From positions 25,859,501 to 25,923,500 of the forward strand of contig JALIGW010000005.1 in NCBI GenBank assembly GCA_023053685.1: DNA of 64,000 bases, read 5' to 3'. The position numbers and the translations under genes were made by a program. Positions 12,152 through 25,200 of this stretch are shown piece after piece (position 1 is the first letter of the stretch; every line of letters starts with the position of its first letter). The stretch is from Diadophis punctatus similis. Lineage: Eukaryota; Chordata; Lepidosauria; Squamata; Dipsadidae. Under the pieces are notes generated by a model that did not search any database, was not told the DNA's origin, and saw only the letters and a program-made list of their open reading frames with translations.

Positions 12152-13848
12152 GTAGGTTAACGTGGTGCAGCTGAGCTTTCATGCATCTGTATAAATGAAA
12201 AGAGGCTCAGTGTTTAAGAAATATTCCTTTTTCCTCTTTCCCTTTAACCTGTACAATGTTTCCCAATAAGAAGCTTGATGTGCCTTTCTGTTATTAATTG
12301 CAGCAGGGACCGAAGGTGATCAAAATGGATTAGATCATCCTTCAGTAGAAGTTCCACTGGATGAAAACTCAGGAGTGTTGGTAGATGGTTTTGAAAGAAC
12401 TTTCGATGGGAAATTAAAATGCCGATATTGTAACTATGCCAGCAAAGGAACAGCACGACTCATAGAACATATCAGAATCCACACAGGTATCATCGTATTT
12501 GCATATTTTATATTTTTGTAGTGGTGTTACACACTTTAATACATTGCATGTGAGCTCTGTGGTTTTCTTTTATATTTTCCAACAAATGCTTAAAATTTAA
12601 ATATGAGTTAAGCCAATAAAAACAAGCCACATTATATTTCTCATGTGGCAGACTTCTTAATTTTTTTGTTATTTTAGAAATAAGACTGCAGTTTAGATTT
12701 TGGGTCTAATTGGTTCTTGTAATTGTTAAGTGTCTTAATTGCTTAGAACTTGCTAAAAGTAGAATCCTAACCTTGGAACTCATCTCACTGCAATGCTTTC
12801 TTTCAGCCACTGATTTATTTGTAGTTACTTACTTCTTTTGCTTTATTTAGGTGCAATTGCCATGAAAAAGTGATCAAAATAAAGCTTTCTTCGTGTTTCT
12901 CCAGGTGAAAAGCCACATAGGTGTCACCTATGTCCCTTTGCATCAGCCTATGAACGTCACCTGGAAGCTCATATGCGGTCTCATACTGGTGAAAAACCTT
13001 ACAAATGTGAATTGTGTTCCTTCCGCTGTAGTGACAGAAGCAACTTGTCTCACCACCGGAGACGCAAACATAAAATGGTGCCAATAAAGGGTACAAGGCC
13101 TTCCCTTAGTAGCAAGAAGATGTGGGGTGTTTTGCAAAAGAAGACCAGTAACTTGGGGTATAGCCGAAGAGCACTCATTAACTTAAGTCCACCTTCCATG
13201 GTGGTTCAAAAGCCAGATTATCTTAATGATTTCACTCATGAAATTCCAAATATTCAGGCTGAAGCATACGAAAGTATAACAAAGCCAACAGAGACTAGTG
13301 GATTGCCGAGAGATTCACAAGACCTTATGATAGATAACCCTTTAAACCAGCTATCTACTTTAGCAGGACAGTTGTCTAGTCTCCCCCCTGAAAACCAAAA
13401 CCCACCATCTCCTGATGTTGTACCGTGTCAAGATGAAAAGCCTTTTATGATGCAGCAACCGACTGCAGCAACTTCTGTTCCAGCTGTCACAACCAGTATT
13501 CCCCAGAACTCATCCCCTACAAGTCCAGATCCTCGTCCTGTACATTCACAAAGAAATTACAGTCCGGTGGCTGGTCCAAGTAGTGACCACAGTGCCCAGG
13601 CCAGCACCCCAAGTATCAGCAACAGTCAACCAAGCACTCCAGCACCAACTCTTCCGGTTCAAGATCCTCAGCTTTTGCATCACTGCCAGCACTGTGATAT
13701 GTATTTTGCTGACAATATCCTATACACTATTCATATGGGATGCCATGGATTTGAGAACCCTTTCCAATGCAACATTTGTGGTTGCAAATGTAAAAACAAG
13801 TATGACTTTGCTTGCCATTTTGCCAGAGGCCAACATAGCCAGCATTGA
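12019..13848 (+). CDS. IKZF5: IKZF5 (Pegasus), Ikaros-family C2H2 zinc finger transcription factor
   Basis: Coding exons are 12019-12151, 12304-12486 and 12905-13848: 1260 nt, 419 residues plus TGA, the usual length of vertebrate IKZF5. All junctions are GT-AG with matching phases (1 and 1). The protein starts MGEKKPEPLDFVKDF. Three N-terminal C2H2 fingers at about 82-104, 110-132 and 138-161 form the DNA-binding module. A long Ser/Pro/Thr-rich linker follows, then two C-terminal fingers at about 364-386 and 392-416, the Ikaros-type dimerisation module. All zinc ligands are present. Family knowledge: a nuclear DNA-binding protein that dimerises through its last two fingers. The gene converges on PSTK, as in mammals. 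The start codon follows a 31-base 5' UTR segment of the same exon. No damage is seen. Confidence 0.97.
12304..12486 (+). CDS. IKZF5: IKZF5 coding exon 2 (residues 45-105)
   Basis: Acceptor ttaattgcag, donor acacag|gtatca. It carries an acidic stretch and finger 1 (CRYC ... HIRIH). The alternative acceptor three bases downstream would drop one Ala residue; the upstream one keeps the ancestral frame. Confidence 0.95.
12905..13848 (+). CDS. IKZF5: IKZF5 terminal coding exon (fingers 2-5)
   Basis: The acceptor tgtttctccag is followed directly by the TGEKP-type finger linker. The exon encodes fingers 2 and 3, the low-complexity Ser/Pro region and the C-terminal finger pair, ending ARGQHSQH and TGA at 13846-13848. 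Confidence 0.97.
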
Positions 13849-16660
13849 CTGATTTTTTAAAATGTAGACCGTGCTTTCTTTTATTTATTTGTTTCAACAC
13901 ATTTCTGTTTATTACGTAATTGGAAAGTTGCCTTTGGAGGAATCCAGCTAACAATTTAATGTTGGATGCAGACAATTTATATTGTCATAATTTGCTGACA
14001 ATATGTTTGCTAGTCATGGTGGTATTCTTTATACTGAGCTCCTCAAGCTAAAGTGAGGCTTACAGTGCAATTGTATCTTCTACTTAACTTTATATAAAAA
14101 CGAAATCTTGGATCAATTCTAGCACAGCTGCAATTCCTTAGGTTAGCCTGGGCCACAAAAGAGCCTATAATTCTGCTTTTCTCAAATTAGCCTAATACAA
14201 TCAGTTTGGGGGCTGTAAGATTGTATGTGTGGGCCACCTGCTAAACTGCTGGAAAATTCTGTAAGCATTATCAGCAAACAATGAATTCCCTATGCCCAAA
14301 ACCTTGTAATTGCAGTCAGGTGTTTAATGATGTTCCTTTTGTAATAGTACATTGTGGAAGTAATAGCGTGAAATTAGAGTACAAAAATTTCCACTTTCCA
14401 GTACTACTATCCTGTTCTTGGAGGGGAGGGGGGGCAGAATACAACCAAACCAATGCCTGGTGTTAAAACTTTTGCAACTTTTCAAAACTGTGAAAAAAGA
14501 AAACTTTAGAACAAAATGGATAATGTGTTAAAAGAATGTACCATAATCTTTTTGACTAGCTTTGCAGCACATTACAAATATTTTCATTGCCTTTAAGTGC
14601 AGATGTCTGTGCTATTTTGCCTTTGCCTTCTAAGCAGTAATGACTTTTAATGGAAATGAAATGGCAAGAAAGTTACATGATTTCAATGACCCATTCAAAT
14701 TTTGTGTGGTCATTTTAACTATGAATAATTTCTTTTTTGAAAACAGCATTCTAGTCACAGAGGCAACAAGGGACAAAGAATAGTCTAGACTTTTGGTTTG
14801 CTTTAAAGATTCTGGACATAGTAAGGCAAGATGCAAATATGCAGAATCACATTAATGAACTGCAGTGGATATAAAATGTATGATACTTCTGTCTTAAAAT
14901 ACTTAGGAAAAAATAGGCACTTTAAACAAATTATGCTAGCAGAGACTACAGAATATTAGTTTATAGCACATAATTCTTTAATAGCATACAGAAGAACACT
15001 GAAATGCACTTTTATTGTATATTTTTTTATTTCACAGGAAACAAAAATATACTTTATATTGCTATCCCTTGCATAACAAGTAAATATGCACATACAAACC
15101 CATTTCAAACATGATAGAGTGCATTTATTGAACTGTTTAAAAACCCTGCTGCTTTTTATGTTTGGGAATGTCTGATTATAAGCTTCATCTTCAGAATGTT
15201 TGATCCCTCTGAAAAATGGACCTTTCCAGACCTTTGAGGAAAGGCTTTGGAAGAAGGAGTACAGGGTGGTAAGGAAAAAAAGATGTCATTTACTTAGAGA
15301 CACTCTTACATGCCGTCTCTGGTCAGAGCATTTTAGAATTTCCTGATTTTTTTTTTATTTGAAGTTTCACTGGTTAGCACTGATACTATCAGTGGTAGTG
15401 GTTAAAATCCCTTGCAAAAGAATGTCACAAAACGCCCTAGCCCTGAAATTCCCATCACTGCTGGACATACCTGCTGATGGAAGTTGGGGTTAGATGTTAT
15501 CCACCTGCCTAAAACCATGAAAGGTAGAAGCATCTGGTAAGTAGCTACGATTTGGGCAGGATAGCTATTGATGACCCCATACGTCTGAAGCAAATCAGTG
15601 GATTCATGTATTTCTTCAGAGGAGAATATTTCTTTTTTTTTGGGGGGGGGGGGAAGGAATCTCCCAAGTATATTTCAAGTCTTTTATTTGCATTGCTGGT
15701 CTATGATGGTAATAAAGATTTGAGTGATTGATACTTTCATTTGCAAAAGTGCTGTAAATATTTTTATGAGGACTAATATTCAATAGCTTACCAGTTGAGT
15801 AAAATATTAAATATTTGCAGGGCTTTTTTTAAACAGCACATAATTATCTACTTACCTGACGTTCCTTTCTAGCAGATTTCCATCTTACCAGTTTCCAGTG
15901 ATATGCATGTTCATATGTCAGCTGTAACTTAGTCAATGATTTTGGTCTTTGTATAGCCACACTGGTCCATGCAGAAATCTAGGAAGCTTCAAAATATGTA
16001 GTGCTGGTATAGGGACCCAAGACTTCTGCAGGTCTTGCATTTGAAAGAGATAGTGGTCTGGTTTACCTCTAAATTAAAAATAAAAGATGGTATATTCTAC
16101 CATTTTAATTAGGTTTAAAAGTGCATGTGGGTGTGTGCATAGGTATTTATGAGAAAGTCTATCAGTGATCTCTTTAGGGATCTAAAGTTAAGTTTCTGCA
16201 GATATTTTGTATCCCTATAACACCACTTCATAGTTTTGCAGCTTCCAAAGATTTCTACTTGGACCAGTTTAGCCATACAAAGACCAAAATTACTGACTAG
16301 GTTACACTGGACTCCACTGAGTAGACAGTGCAAGTCTGAGGTACCAATTCTTGTGATCTGTTGATTATCTGTACAACTTCCAAATAGGGTCATTACATGA
16401 AATAACTTCATTAATAAGTCCTTAGGAAATGTAGAAATTTAAATATTTGGGTTCAACATCAATAAAATTCCAACAAAAGCTCAATAAATGCTAATATTTT
16501 TAATATTCTGTTACCATTTTTTTTGTTTTATTCAAATGAGTTTAGATTTTGGCATTAAAGTGGCAGTGCTGCCCAAGGGACACTTCCACTTAGAATTTTC
16601 CTGATGTCTTTTGCAGTACTATTGATTGTGAACTGCTACCTGTAACACAAAAACTGAAAG
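13849..16660 (+). other. IKZF5: IKZF5 3' UTR and convergent gap
   Basis: No coding frame is supported. Candidate polyadenylation signals AATAAA occur at 15711-15716 and again near 16080, 16465 and 16483; the first would give a ~1.9-kb 3' UTR. Poly-T and poly-G runs occur at 15632-15652. The true end cannot be chosen from sequence alone. Confidence 0.45.
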
Positions 16661-16668
16661 TAGGATAA

Positions 16669-16850
16669 GAGCTCTAGTGGCACAGTGGTTAGAATGCAGT
16701 ATTGCAGGCAAACTGCCCACAGCCTGGAGTTTGATCCTGACAGGCCTGAAGGTGAACTCAGCCTTGCATATTGTTGAGGGGAATATGCAAAATAATGTAA
16801 ACCGCCAGAGTGTGCTATAAAGCACTATGGGATGGTATACTGTATAAGTC
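16669..16850 (+). repeat. tRNA-derived SINE (Sauria-type)
   Basis: It begins gctctagtggcacagtgg, an A-box-like motif, followed ~45 bases later by a B-box-like ggagtttgatcc. The body is like that of the copy at 34485-34718. It is a retroposed element, not a tRNA gene. Confidence 0.65.
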
Positions 16851-18267
16851 TAATTCTATTGCTAGGGCCAAAATATATATCATGAAATTAGATACAGATC
16901 TAATTTAAAGCTGAGTGGGGTGCAACTGACAAAAAGTAGTGAGAAATCAGTAAATTTATTTAAAGTCCACTATTTCAATGACAAAAGCTATATTTGCATG
17001 AGACATCAAAGCACACAGCTTGGATGGAACTGTCAGTTTATGCTTTTGTAATAGGAACCAAAATGCTGTGCTGTTTTTAATTAACCCAGTTGTAGTTTGG
17101 ACAGGAAGCACATAGCCTTGTTCTATTCTGATACAGTTTTTGACAAAAGAATATAACTTTTTAAAAAATGTGCTATCCAGGTTTTCCAACTCTGTAAATA
17201 AAGAACCTCAGCAAATACCCTGCTGGAAACTCTTTCAATCCCAAAAGTATTTTTTCTCACAATTATATTTCGCCTTTGTTTAAAAAAATATTTTGTTTCT
17301 ATTCCAAAGAAAGAAGCCTGTTTCTATGACCACAACCTCTCCATTTTGGAAAATGTTTTATAATCTTCCTACAACAATCACTTTGAATAATTTGTACTGT
17401 TGGATATCCACACTGCTTCATCCCCATCTCAGATAACATCTTTGATCTATATAATTGCCAGTGCTTGCGTGCAAGAATGGGTAAATACAGAATACAATTT
17501 GTCAGGCAGATTACTGTAGTCTACTCACCGATAACCAGTTCATTCGTTCTGTTTCGCTAGGTGGTGAGGGCAGGTTTAACAGGAAAATACCAGTAGCTAG
17601 TTGGTGCCAATTATATCAAGGAAGCAAGTGACACAATCATTGGTAGTCCTGTCCCATTCTAGCACTTCACTCATGAACAATTTGGGTGTGTTCTGCCTTA
17701 CTGTGCTTATGAATTTTGTATTTTGAAATATTGAAGCTTGTGAAATGAAAATGGGATGTTACCTATTTCTTTTCTCTTTAATTCATTAGCTTAAGAATTG
17801 AAATAACTCAGAAGTAAGGATGGATGGGCAGAATGAAATAATTGAATCAGATATGCTAACTGGAAAACAAGACAGAGTGCAACAATTATAAGTTTCAGCA
17901 AGAAATGGCCAAGTAGCAATGAAGTAGGAAATAGTACTGAACAGATGAGGGCTTGCTTTTTGAAAAATAGGTAAAAATTTTGGAGAAAATTAAAAGACTG
18001 TTGGCAGATTGTTTGCTTTTAAGTCTTGTCAGTACTTTTGTAGAACGGAAGCATGGACAATGACCAAGTTATGATCAAGAGAACAGAAGTCATAATAAAG
18101 GGTTGAACGTATATGCAAGACAGAATGTATAGAGATAGGGACATTGTTATTTAGGGCGAATAATTTATGATTAAAAAATGTCACTAACAAGGAATATTGC
18201 AGATCATGCACACTCAGGCTTTAAAAAAACCCTATGTAGTTGAAAAAATATATATCCTTGTTCTGTA

Positions 18268-18649
18268 TAGGTAGTCCTCAACTTATGATCACAATTGAGC
18301 TCAATATTTCTGTTGCCAAGTGAGACAATTGTTACGTGAATTTTGCCCCATTTTATGACCTTTCTTCCCACAGTTGTTAAGTGAACCACTGCAGGTAGTA
18401 ACACGGTTGCTAAATGAATCTGGCTTCCCCATTGACTTTGCTTGTCAGAAGGTTGCAAAAGGATCATGTGACCTCACGACACTACGGTATAACCATCATA
18501 TATACGAGTCAGTTGCCATGTGTGATCATGTAACCATGGGGATACTGTAGTAGTTGTAAGTGTGAAAAACGGTCTTAACTCACTTTTCTCAGTGCTGTCA
18601 TAACTTCGAACAGCTGCTGAATGAACTGTTGTAAGTTGAGGACTACCTG
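18268..18649. repeat. Tigger-like TIR element, copy 2
   Basis: Runs from taggtagtcctcaacttatg to the inverse gttgaggactacctg. The flanking TA on both sides fits a TA target duplication. Non-coding. Confidence 0.8.
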
Positions 18650-18654
18650 TACAG

Positions 18655-19425
18655 TAATATCAAAAGAATAAATAGCATTAATGATCACCAACCTTGGCTG
18701 GAGATTGTACTAAAAGAAGGAAAATGGAGCAGGTAGGACACCACTGAGAATAGTGAGTTGCCTGAAATCAGAAACTATTTTTTGATATATAGTAAGATAT
18801 AAAGGTGACGAAAGAATATATTGCAGCCTGGATTTTTGCCACCAACAAAAGGAAGTCTTTTTGCATGAAATATAGAATACTTTTAAACATTTTGATTAGG
18901 ATGCTAATGAGGTACATTTATTCACATTAAACTCATTTGGTAACGTTTTGGTTTCCTGGCAATAATATGGAAGTGGTTGATCACTGCCTTGTTCAGCCTT
19001 TTTAAAATTCCTGGTACAATCTATAACCCTGGGATTTCTTAGTGAACTTACCTGCAGGTATTAAGTATGTCTAATCATCTTGTTTTTTCTGATCAATCGA
19101 AATCCATTAGACATTATGAACAAATTGGTGTAGTAGACACCTGTTAAAAGTTATCCTAACACTTTAATTGCTTTTATTTAGCAAGGCATGGGGATATTTT
19201 AGCCTGCTTGCCTGGCTGTTATGAGGAACTTAGGAGATTTGTCTATCTCTGCAAGAGCCATAATTATAGGCAACTAATATGGAAAGCTGGCAGAAAAAAA
19301 TAGTGCCCCTTAATTAAACATCTTCAAGCAGGAAATAACATTCTTAAGATTGAATAATACTTTCTACCATTCAGAACTAAATTTAACTTTTAAAATTACA
19401 CAGGGAAGCTGTATCTATTACAGAT
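18655..19425. other. Gap between the IKZF5 and PSTK 3' ends
   Basis: AT-rich sequence; I see no exon, RNA gene or clear repeat in it. Confidence 0.4.
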
Positions 19426-19428
19426 AGC

Positions 19429-19434
19429 TTTATT
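19429..19434 (-). terminator. PSTK: Candidate PSTK polyadenylation signal
   Basis: TTTATT on the plus strand reads AATAAA on the PSTK strand, 55 bases after the stop codon. Another AATAAA overlaps the final codons themselves and is too early to be used for a full-length mRNA. Confidence 0.45.
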
Positions 19435-19488
19435 CTTGTTCAATTTCCACCACACCGTTGATACCACTTCATGAAGCAAAATAAAATG

Positions 19489-19685
19489 CTACTGTTTATT
19501 GAAATACTTTTTAACAATATCATCTATCTCTTGGGAAAATACAGAAGTTATATCAAATGTACTATTTTCTACATAAAACTGATTTTCTTTATTAGTCTTT
19601 TGTTTTAATTTTTCTAAGAATTTTACTTTCTGCTTGTTGAGCTCCTCTGACAAAATCTTCATCTCACTTGGAGTAAGGCTTTTGG
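19489..19685 (-). CDS. PSTK: PSTK terminal coding exon
   Basis: The acceptor gttttgttttgcag joins in frame. The exon encodes SEMKILSEELNKQKVKFLEK and ends IVKKYFNKQ with TAG at 19491-19489. The ending is nearly the same as in mammalian PSTK. Confidence 0.95.
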
Positions 19686-22197
19686 CTGCAAAACAAAACA
19701 AACGACGAAATGCTGCTGTTTAAACTTTGTATTATCTTAATGTTCGAGAAGGAAAAGCTAAAAAGTATCATGGCTACAGCTATAAAATAGATCCATAAAC
19801 AAGTCTAGGCCATAATGTGGTTTGTTTCCTTTGGCTTAGCAGGTTCTACAATCAGCATCTGTAGTATTAGAAATATGTTTCATGTGTTGACCCAGCCAGT
19901 TGTGATTTAGTCAATAAATCAGCTTATCAACTCCATAGAGTACACCATCGATATATATTAAACTTTTGAGGCTTAATTTTATACCTATAATACCCAACCT
20001 CCCGATAAAAAACAGCCAACCTTTCAACTGTGAGATTACTATCCTTCTCAGATATATTACAGCCAGCCCAGCTCTCTGATGTCCTGACTAGAAAAGTCTT
20101 GCTTAGTGTAATATATAAACCAGGTCTGCCATTGCAGAACAATGATCTGCCAAGAACTTTTCAATTGCCAATAATATATATGGTCTCTTCTGTGTATGAA
20201 AACAGTCTCAGCAATAAAATGTTCCATAGGCATCATTTGTTAGCACAGCCTTCAGAGCAATAGTTAAAGTCCCTCTAATAAAAGCTAGTTTGGTCCAGTG
20301 GCTAAGATATCAGACTAGAAACCAGAAGTCTGTAAGTTCTTATTCCTCTTTAGGCATGAAAGCTGGCTGGTTGACTTTGGGGCAGTCACTCTCCCTCAGC
20401 CCATGACATTAGGCTCGGGACACAAGCCAGTCAATTCCTATTGCAACCAATGGATCAACATTCCCCTCCCCCTCCTTGCAGTAAATTTTTCAGAAGAAAA
20501 AAGTTACATTTCCACTAGTGAAGTCATACCTAAGTCTTGCTCAACATACCTTTAGCCTTCTGCATTGTTTCAGAGATTGTTCGCCTGAGAACTTGATCAG
20601 CTTGATGTAGAACATTGCTTGCACATATAGCCCGATCCATCTCCTAGTCAAGATCAACCAAAATTGTTTTAATAAGAGTTACTGATCCTTGGCCCACCAG
20701 AATTCTGGATAGTAACATGGATGGTGTCTAAATTTGATAAATAAATTAGCAAGAATTAACAATACAGATTACTTTGTATTGGAACAATTCTAGGTTATTT
20801 TCTGAAAGTTATTCACCTTCCCTGCCGAGTTTTGGCATAGTCCCAAAGCGTCTGCTTTTTCTTCCAATTCTGTAGCAAGTTCCCTCCACAATTTAATTTT
20901 ATATACAAGGGTTGAATAAACAGTATTGCCTCCACCTTGATAACTAGCTTAAATGGGGATATTTTAATGCAAATGGGAAATAATTCTTGAAATGAGCCAT
21001 TTTGTTACCTATATTTGTTCTCCACATAATCACTACATATTTTTGCCAATGATGAACAAGCTTCTTAAAACCTTAAAGATTCTATAAATCCTTTCCACCT
21101 CATTTGATGTCCAAAATGTGTTTATTCAATTTTAGGGAAAAGTAGAAGTTTCCTGGCTACAGGGGAAAGGGGGGGGGGAAATACCCAAGATCGAACTTTG
21201 GGGTGGTTTTCTCTGGCCAGAACTAGGGAGAGGCACTGCTGAGACACTTACACCAACCCTCCTCCTTCAGATTAAAATTCTGTTTATCAGATCATTGTCT
21301 AGATTGTGGTTCTTCCTTTTTCCCAAGGTTATTCCCATATACAATTCCATAATGCAGCCTTTTTCACAGCAACTTTCCATCAATTGAATTGAAAGAGCAA
21401 GATACTAAAGGACACATCTGAACTTCTACTACATCATTACTGCCATCTGTTTGAAGCTTATAAAATTGGAGGTGTTAGCGGGGGGGGGGGGGAGACAATC
21501 CCCCGGAGGTCAATGGATCTTTGCTTCCCTTTTGAAGTCATTCTCATTTAGAAAATAAAATCAAGATTCAAATCTAATTAATAAAATATTTATTTCAGTA
21601 GAAAATAATAAAAAGAATCCTTATTAAGCTACACCTTATCGTCTAATGAATAAATCACTTCTACCTTCGGTAGAAATGGCGAAGAGAAAGGAGTTGACTT
21701 CAGGAATGCAGACATGCGTAATAGAATATATCATACGTCTGCTTGACCATGAATACAAGAAACAGTAGAAAACAAACTGACAATATTCACATCGTGACAG
21801 GAGGCATTATTTTTCATTTAACCCTCACACCAACATTAGTACTACTAAGTAGGATTTGCTTTTATATTTTCAGGATACAGTGTCTTTAAGCCAAAGATCA
21901 ACATTTAAGATTATGAAACTGGTGATGCATTGTGAAACTGAAGACAATTTGGAAAAATTTACATTTTGTCTTAGGAACTTTAAATATAGAAAACAATCTT
22001 AAGAAATAAGGTGAGGTGTATTAAAAGCCTTCTGAGTTGTAATAATTTTTTAAATTCTATTCAGCTTTTGGGAAGCAGAAATTGAACAGTAAATTAGATT
22101 TATATTTTTATATAAATAATGTTTGGCTTCCATAGAATGTGCAGTCCATTGCCTCCAAAGTGTGTGGCTTCAGAAGCCTATTAGTTGAACAAACATG

Positions 22198-22244
<47 letters not shown>

Positions 22245-25200
22245 TTAGATACAATATAATTAAAATGAATCTGGGTTCTGCATCTATCCCATTTCATCTG
22301 CTTCTGAAGTGTCAAAGACCAATTGTGTGTTGGTCCCTTTTATACAGTCTTGATCCTTTTAATATATTAATTTTAATGCTTAATGTTTTAAATGTTATCA
22401 TTGTTTTATATTGTCCTTTTATGATGTTGCAAGCTGCCCAGGGTCACTTGATAGTGAGATGGGTAGCATATAAATTTAAAAAATAAATAAAAATCGCAAT
22501 CCCCCATTTTAGAAAAAAAACTAGACATTCCTGGTATAAAACAATGGATAGCTTTCCTGCTCTCTTGTTTATTTTTATCCACAATGGCAGGGGCTAATTT
22601 TTTTGTTCCCATCAAGGGCTTCCTATGTATAGCAAATCTCCTGAACTTGTCAACCCACAGAATTCAAGATACCTTTTCTTCTGTATTCTCTTCCATGGGT
22701 TTTACTGGATTTTCCAAAGCAGAAGATAACAAATTAAACACCTGAAGACTGAAAAAAATATAAAATTAAATTGCAAATGCACACATACAAACATCTAGCA
22801 GCTTGCTCAAGGATAATGTCTGAGATCAATGGGATTAATAACATCCATCTAAAAAGCTAAACCCTGAAGAAATTTAATGTACAAACTGCAATTCAGTACA
22901 AATGAATATGAGTTTCTCTACAAGTAGAAGCCTTCTCCCTCCCCCATATCTTCCAAAATCGACTTTTGCTAAGCTATGTAAGAAGTTTTCCCTGTCTTCA
23001 CAAGTTCCTTTCCTCTGAGGCAAGAATCTTACAGAGTGCCCAGAGATCATTATAAAAAGAATATAAATAATTGTTTCAATGAGATCACATACTTATCTTC
23101 TAATGAAAATTCAGCACTTTTCAGAATAAGACTATTTTGCTCCCACATGTATTTTTTTGGATTTGGACATTCTAGCTTTTGAGCCATGGCAAATATGGTT
23201 TCCTCAGGTAAAGGCTGCTTTCTCTGAGAATTTCTCTCTAAACAAACTTCAACCTGGCAGTCTAGGAACAATTGACAGAAGCCCAACGAATCTAGAAAAT
23301 AAAAAAAAATGTGTGTATCAAAACCGGTCATTTAAAACTCATTGCACACAGACTGTGTAAGATGCAAAAATCTTTACTGAAATTAAAAATTAAACAATGG
23401 ATTAAGGGGCAATGAAATATTTATTAAATGTAATCACACACAGAAAAATCTGCTTAGCTATTTAAACAAGTTTTTCAGGTTAAATCTTGTCAATATGCAA
23501 GCAAGAGAATTCTAAAATGCATATATGCATTACATAAAATGCATTGCATGAAAAATAGTTTTGGAAAACTGAAAATATCGAACAGGACTATTGGGTGATC
23601 AGTTTTCCCCTTCTGAGCTTATTAAGTCAGTGGACTGCATTTGCCTTCAAGCGAGAAAAGCGTCCCCTTTTGGTGTTGGCCTCTAAGGCCAAATTTGTTT
23701 CAACACAAGAGAGAAAACCATGCTAGTTGCTTGCCAGGAAATTTGCTCAGCAGGTTATAAAACCATCCAAATTCTCGGTCATACTCCAAAGCAACACTTT
23801 ATCTACAGCAGTCCCAGAGCTGGCTTATATATATCCTTTCCACTGGCTTCAATGAGGGAGGGGGAGGGAGGGGGGAGGGAGGGAGGGAGAAAAGAGATTT
23901 ATGAAAGCTGTAACCCCCCCACTTTTATGCTGTCAGAAAGAACCTAGCAGGATACAGAATATCTTGGAAGTCTCCTACCCCCACCCTAAATAATAAGTAG
24001 CTATTGCCTAAATTCAGTACCAAGAGGAAACAGAATGGTTAGATCATTAGCTTTAACTAATAGAAGAGTTTTCACAATGTCGTTCCAGGGACAGCTGAAC
24101 CAATGAGCACCAGACTGACAACCTCGGATTCAAGAACAGCGTCAGTTTGTCTGGAACAGCTGGAGTAGCCCCTCCTTACACAAAGGAACTCCTAACCAAT
24201 AGCCTCTTTGTTACATACTGATCCACCAATGAGTGGATGCCAATTCATCAGGATCATCGTCCAACTGGAAAGAAAGGCAAGAAAAGAAATACTCCTATTG
24301 GTGGTTGAAGTAATTTGACTCTCCATCTCCATCCAGAGATTTATGGTCCTCTTCCAGCCAAGGTCATCCATCAGGATGCGAAAAGCCATTTCTATACTCA
24401 TGCCCCCAAGATTTATAAGTATATCAAAAACAACAGTTCACAAAAACCATGTAAAAATATTGACATCCTGTACCATGGATGACTGCCCACTAAAGATGTT
24501 TTGGTAGAGGTGTTCTATGCAGCACTTTACTGATTTGTAGAACAGCACAAAAGATGTAATTTATTTATTTATTTATTTATTTTGATGGATTTTTATGCCG
24601 CCCAATCCCTAGGGACTCAGGGCGGCTCACAACATATTAGATCCATTACAAAATAAAAACTATCATTAAAATATATGACAACACAAAATGCAATAAATAA
24701 AATACAGAAAATACAAAAGTTAAAAGAGTATCTCATTCACCCCGCCTGCCGGAAGAGCCAGGTTTTTATTGCTTTCCGGAAGGCCAGTAGGGTGGGGATG
24801 GTCCTGATCTCTGGAGGAAGTTGGTTCCACAAGGGAGGGAGCTCCCACAGAGAAGGCCCTCCCCCTTGGCCCCGCCAGCCGACATTGTTTGGTCGACGGG
24901 ACCTGGAGGAGGCCGACTCTGTGGGCTCTAACCGGTCGTAGGGAGGTATGCGGCAGGATGCGGTCCCGAAGATAACCTGGCCCTGAGCCATGTAGGGCTT
25001 TAAAGGTAACGACCAACACCTTAAATTGGATCCGGAGACTAATGGGCAACCAATGCAGCTGGCGGAGAATAGGTGTTACGTGGGTGCATCTAGGTACACC
25101 CACCACAGCTCGCGCAGCTGCATTTTGCACCAGTTGCAGTCGCCGGACACTCTTCAAGGGTAGCCCCATGTAGAGCGCATTGCAGTAATCGAGCCGTGAG

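Noticed and set aside
12815..13137. Antisense frames across the IKZF5 zinc-finger exon
   Set aside because: Shadows of the conserved plus-strand coding sequence; no independent splice or family evidence.
24192..24401. 69-residue minus-strand frame as a PSTK exon
   Set aside because: Its core is a degraded copy of the CR1 reverse transcriptase, and PSTK exons 2 and 3 join in frame without it.
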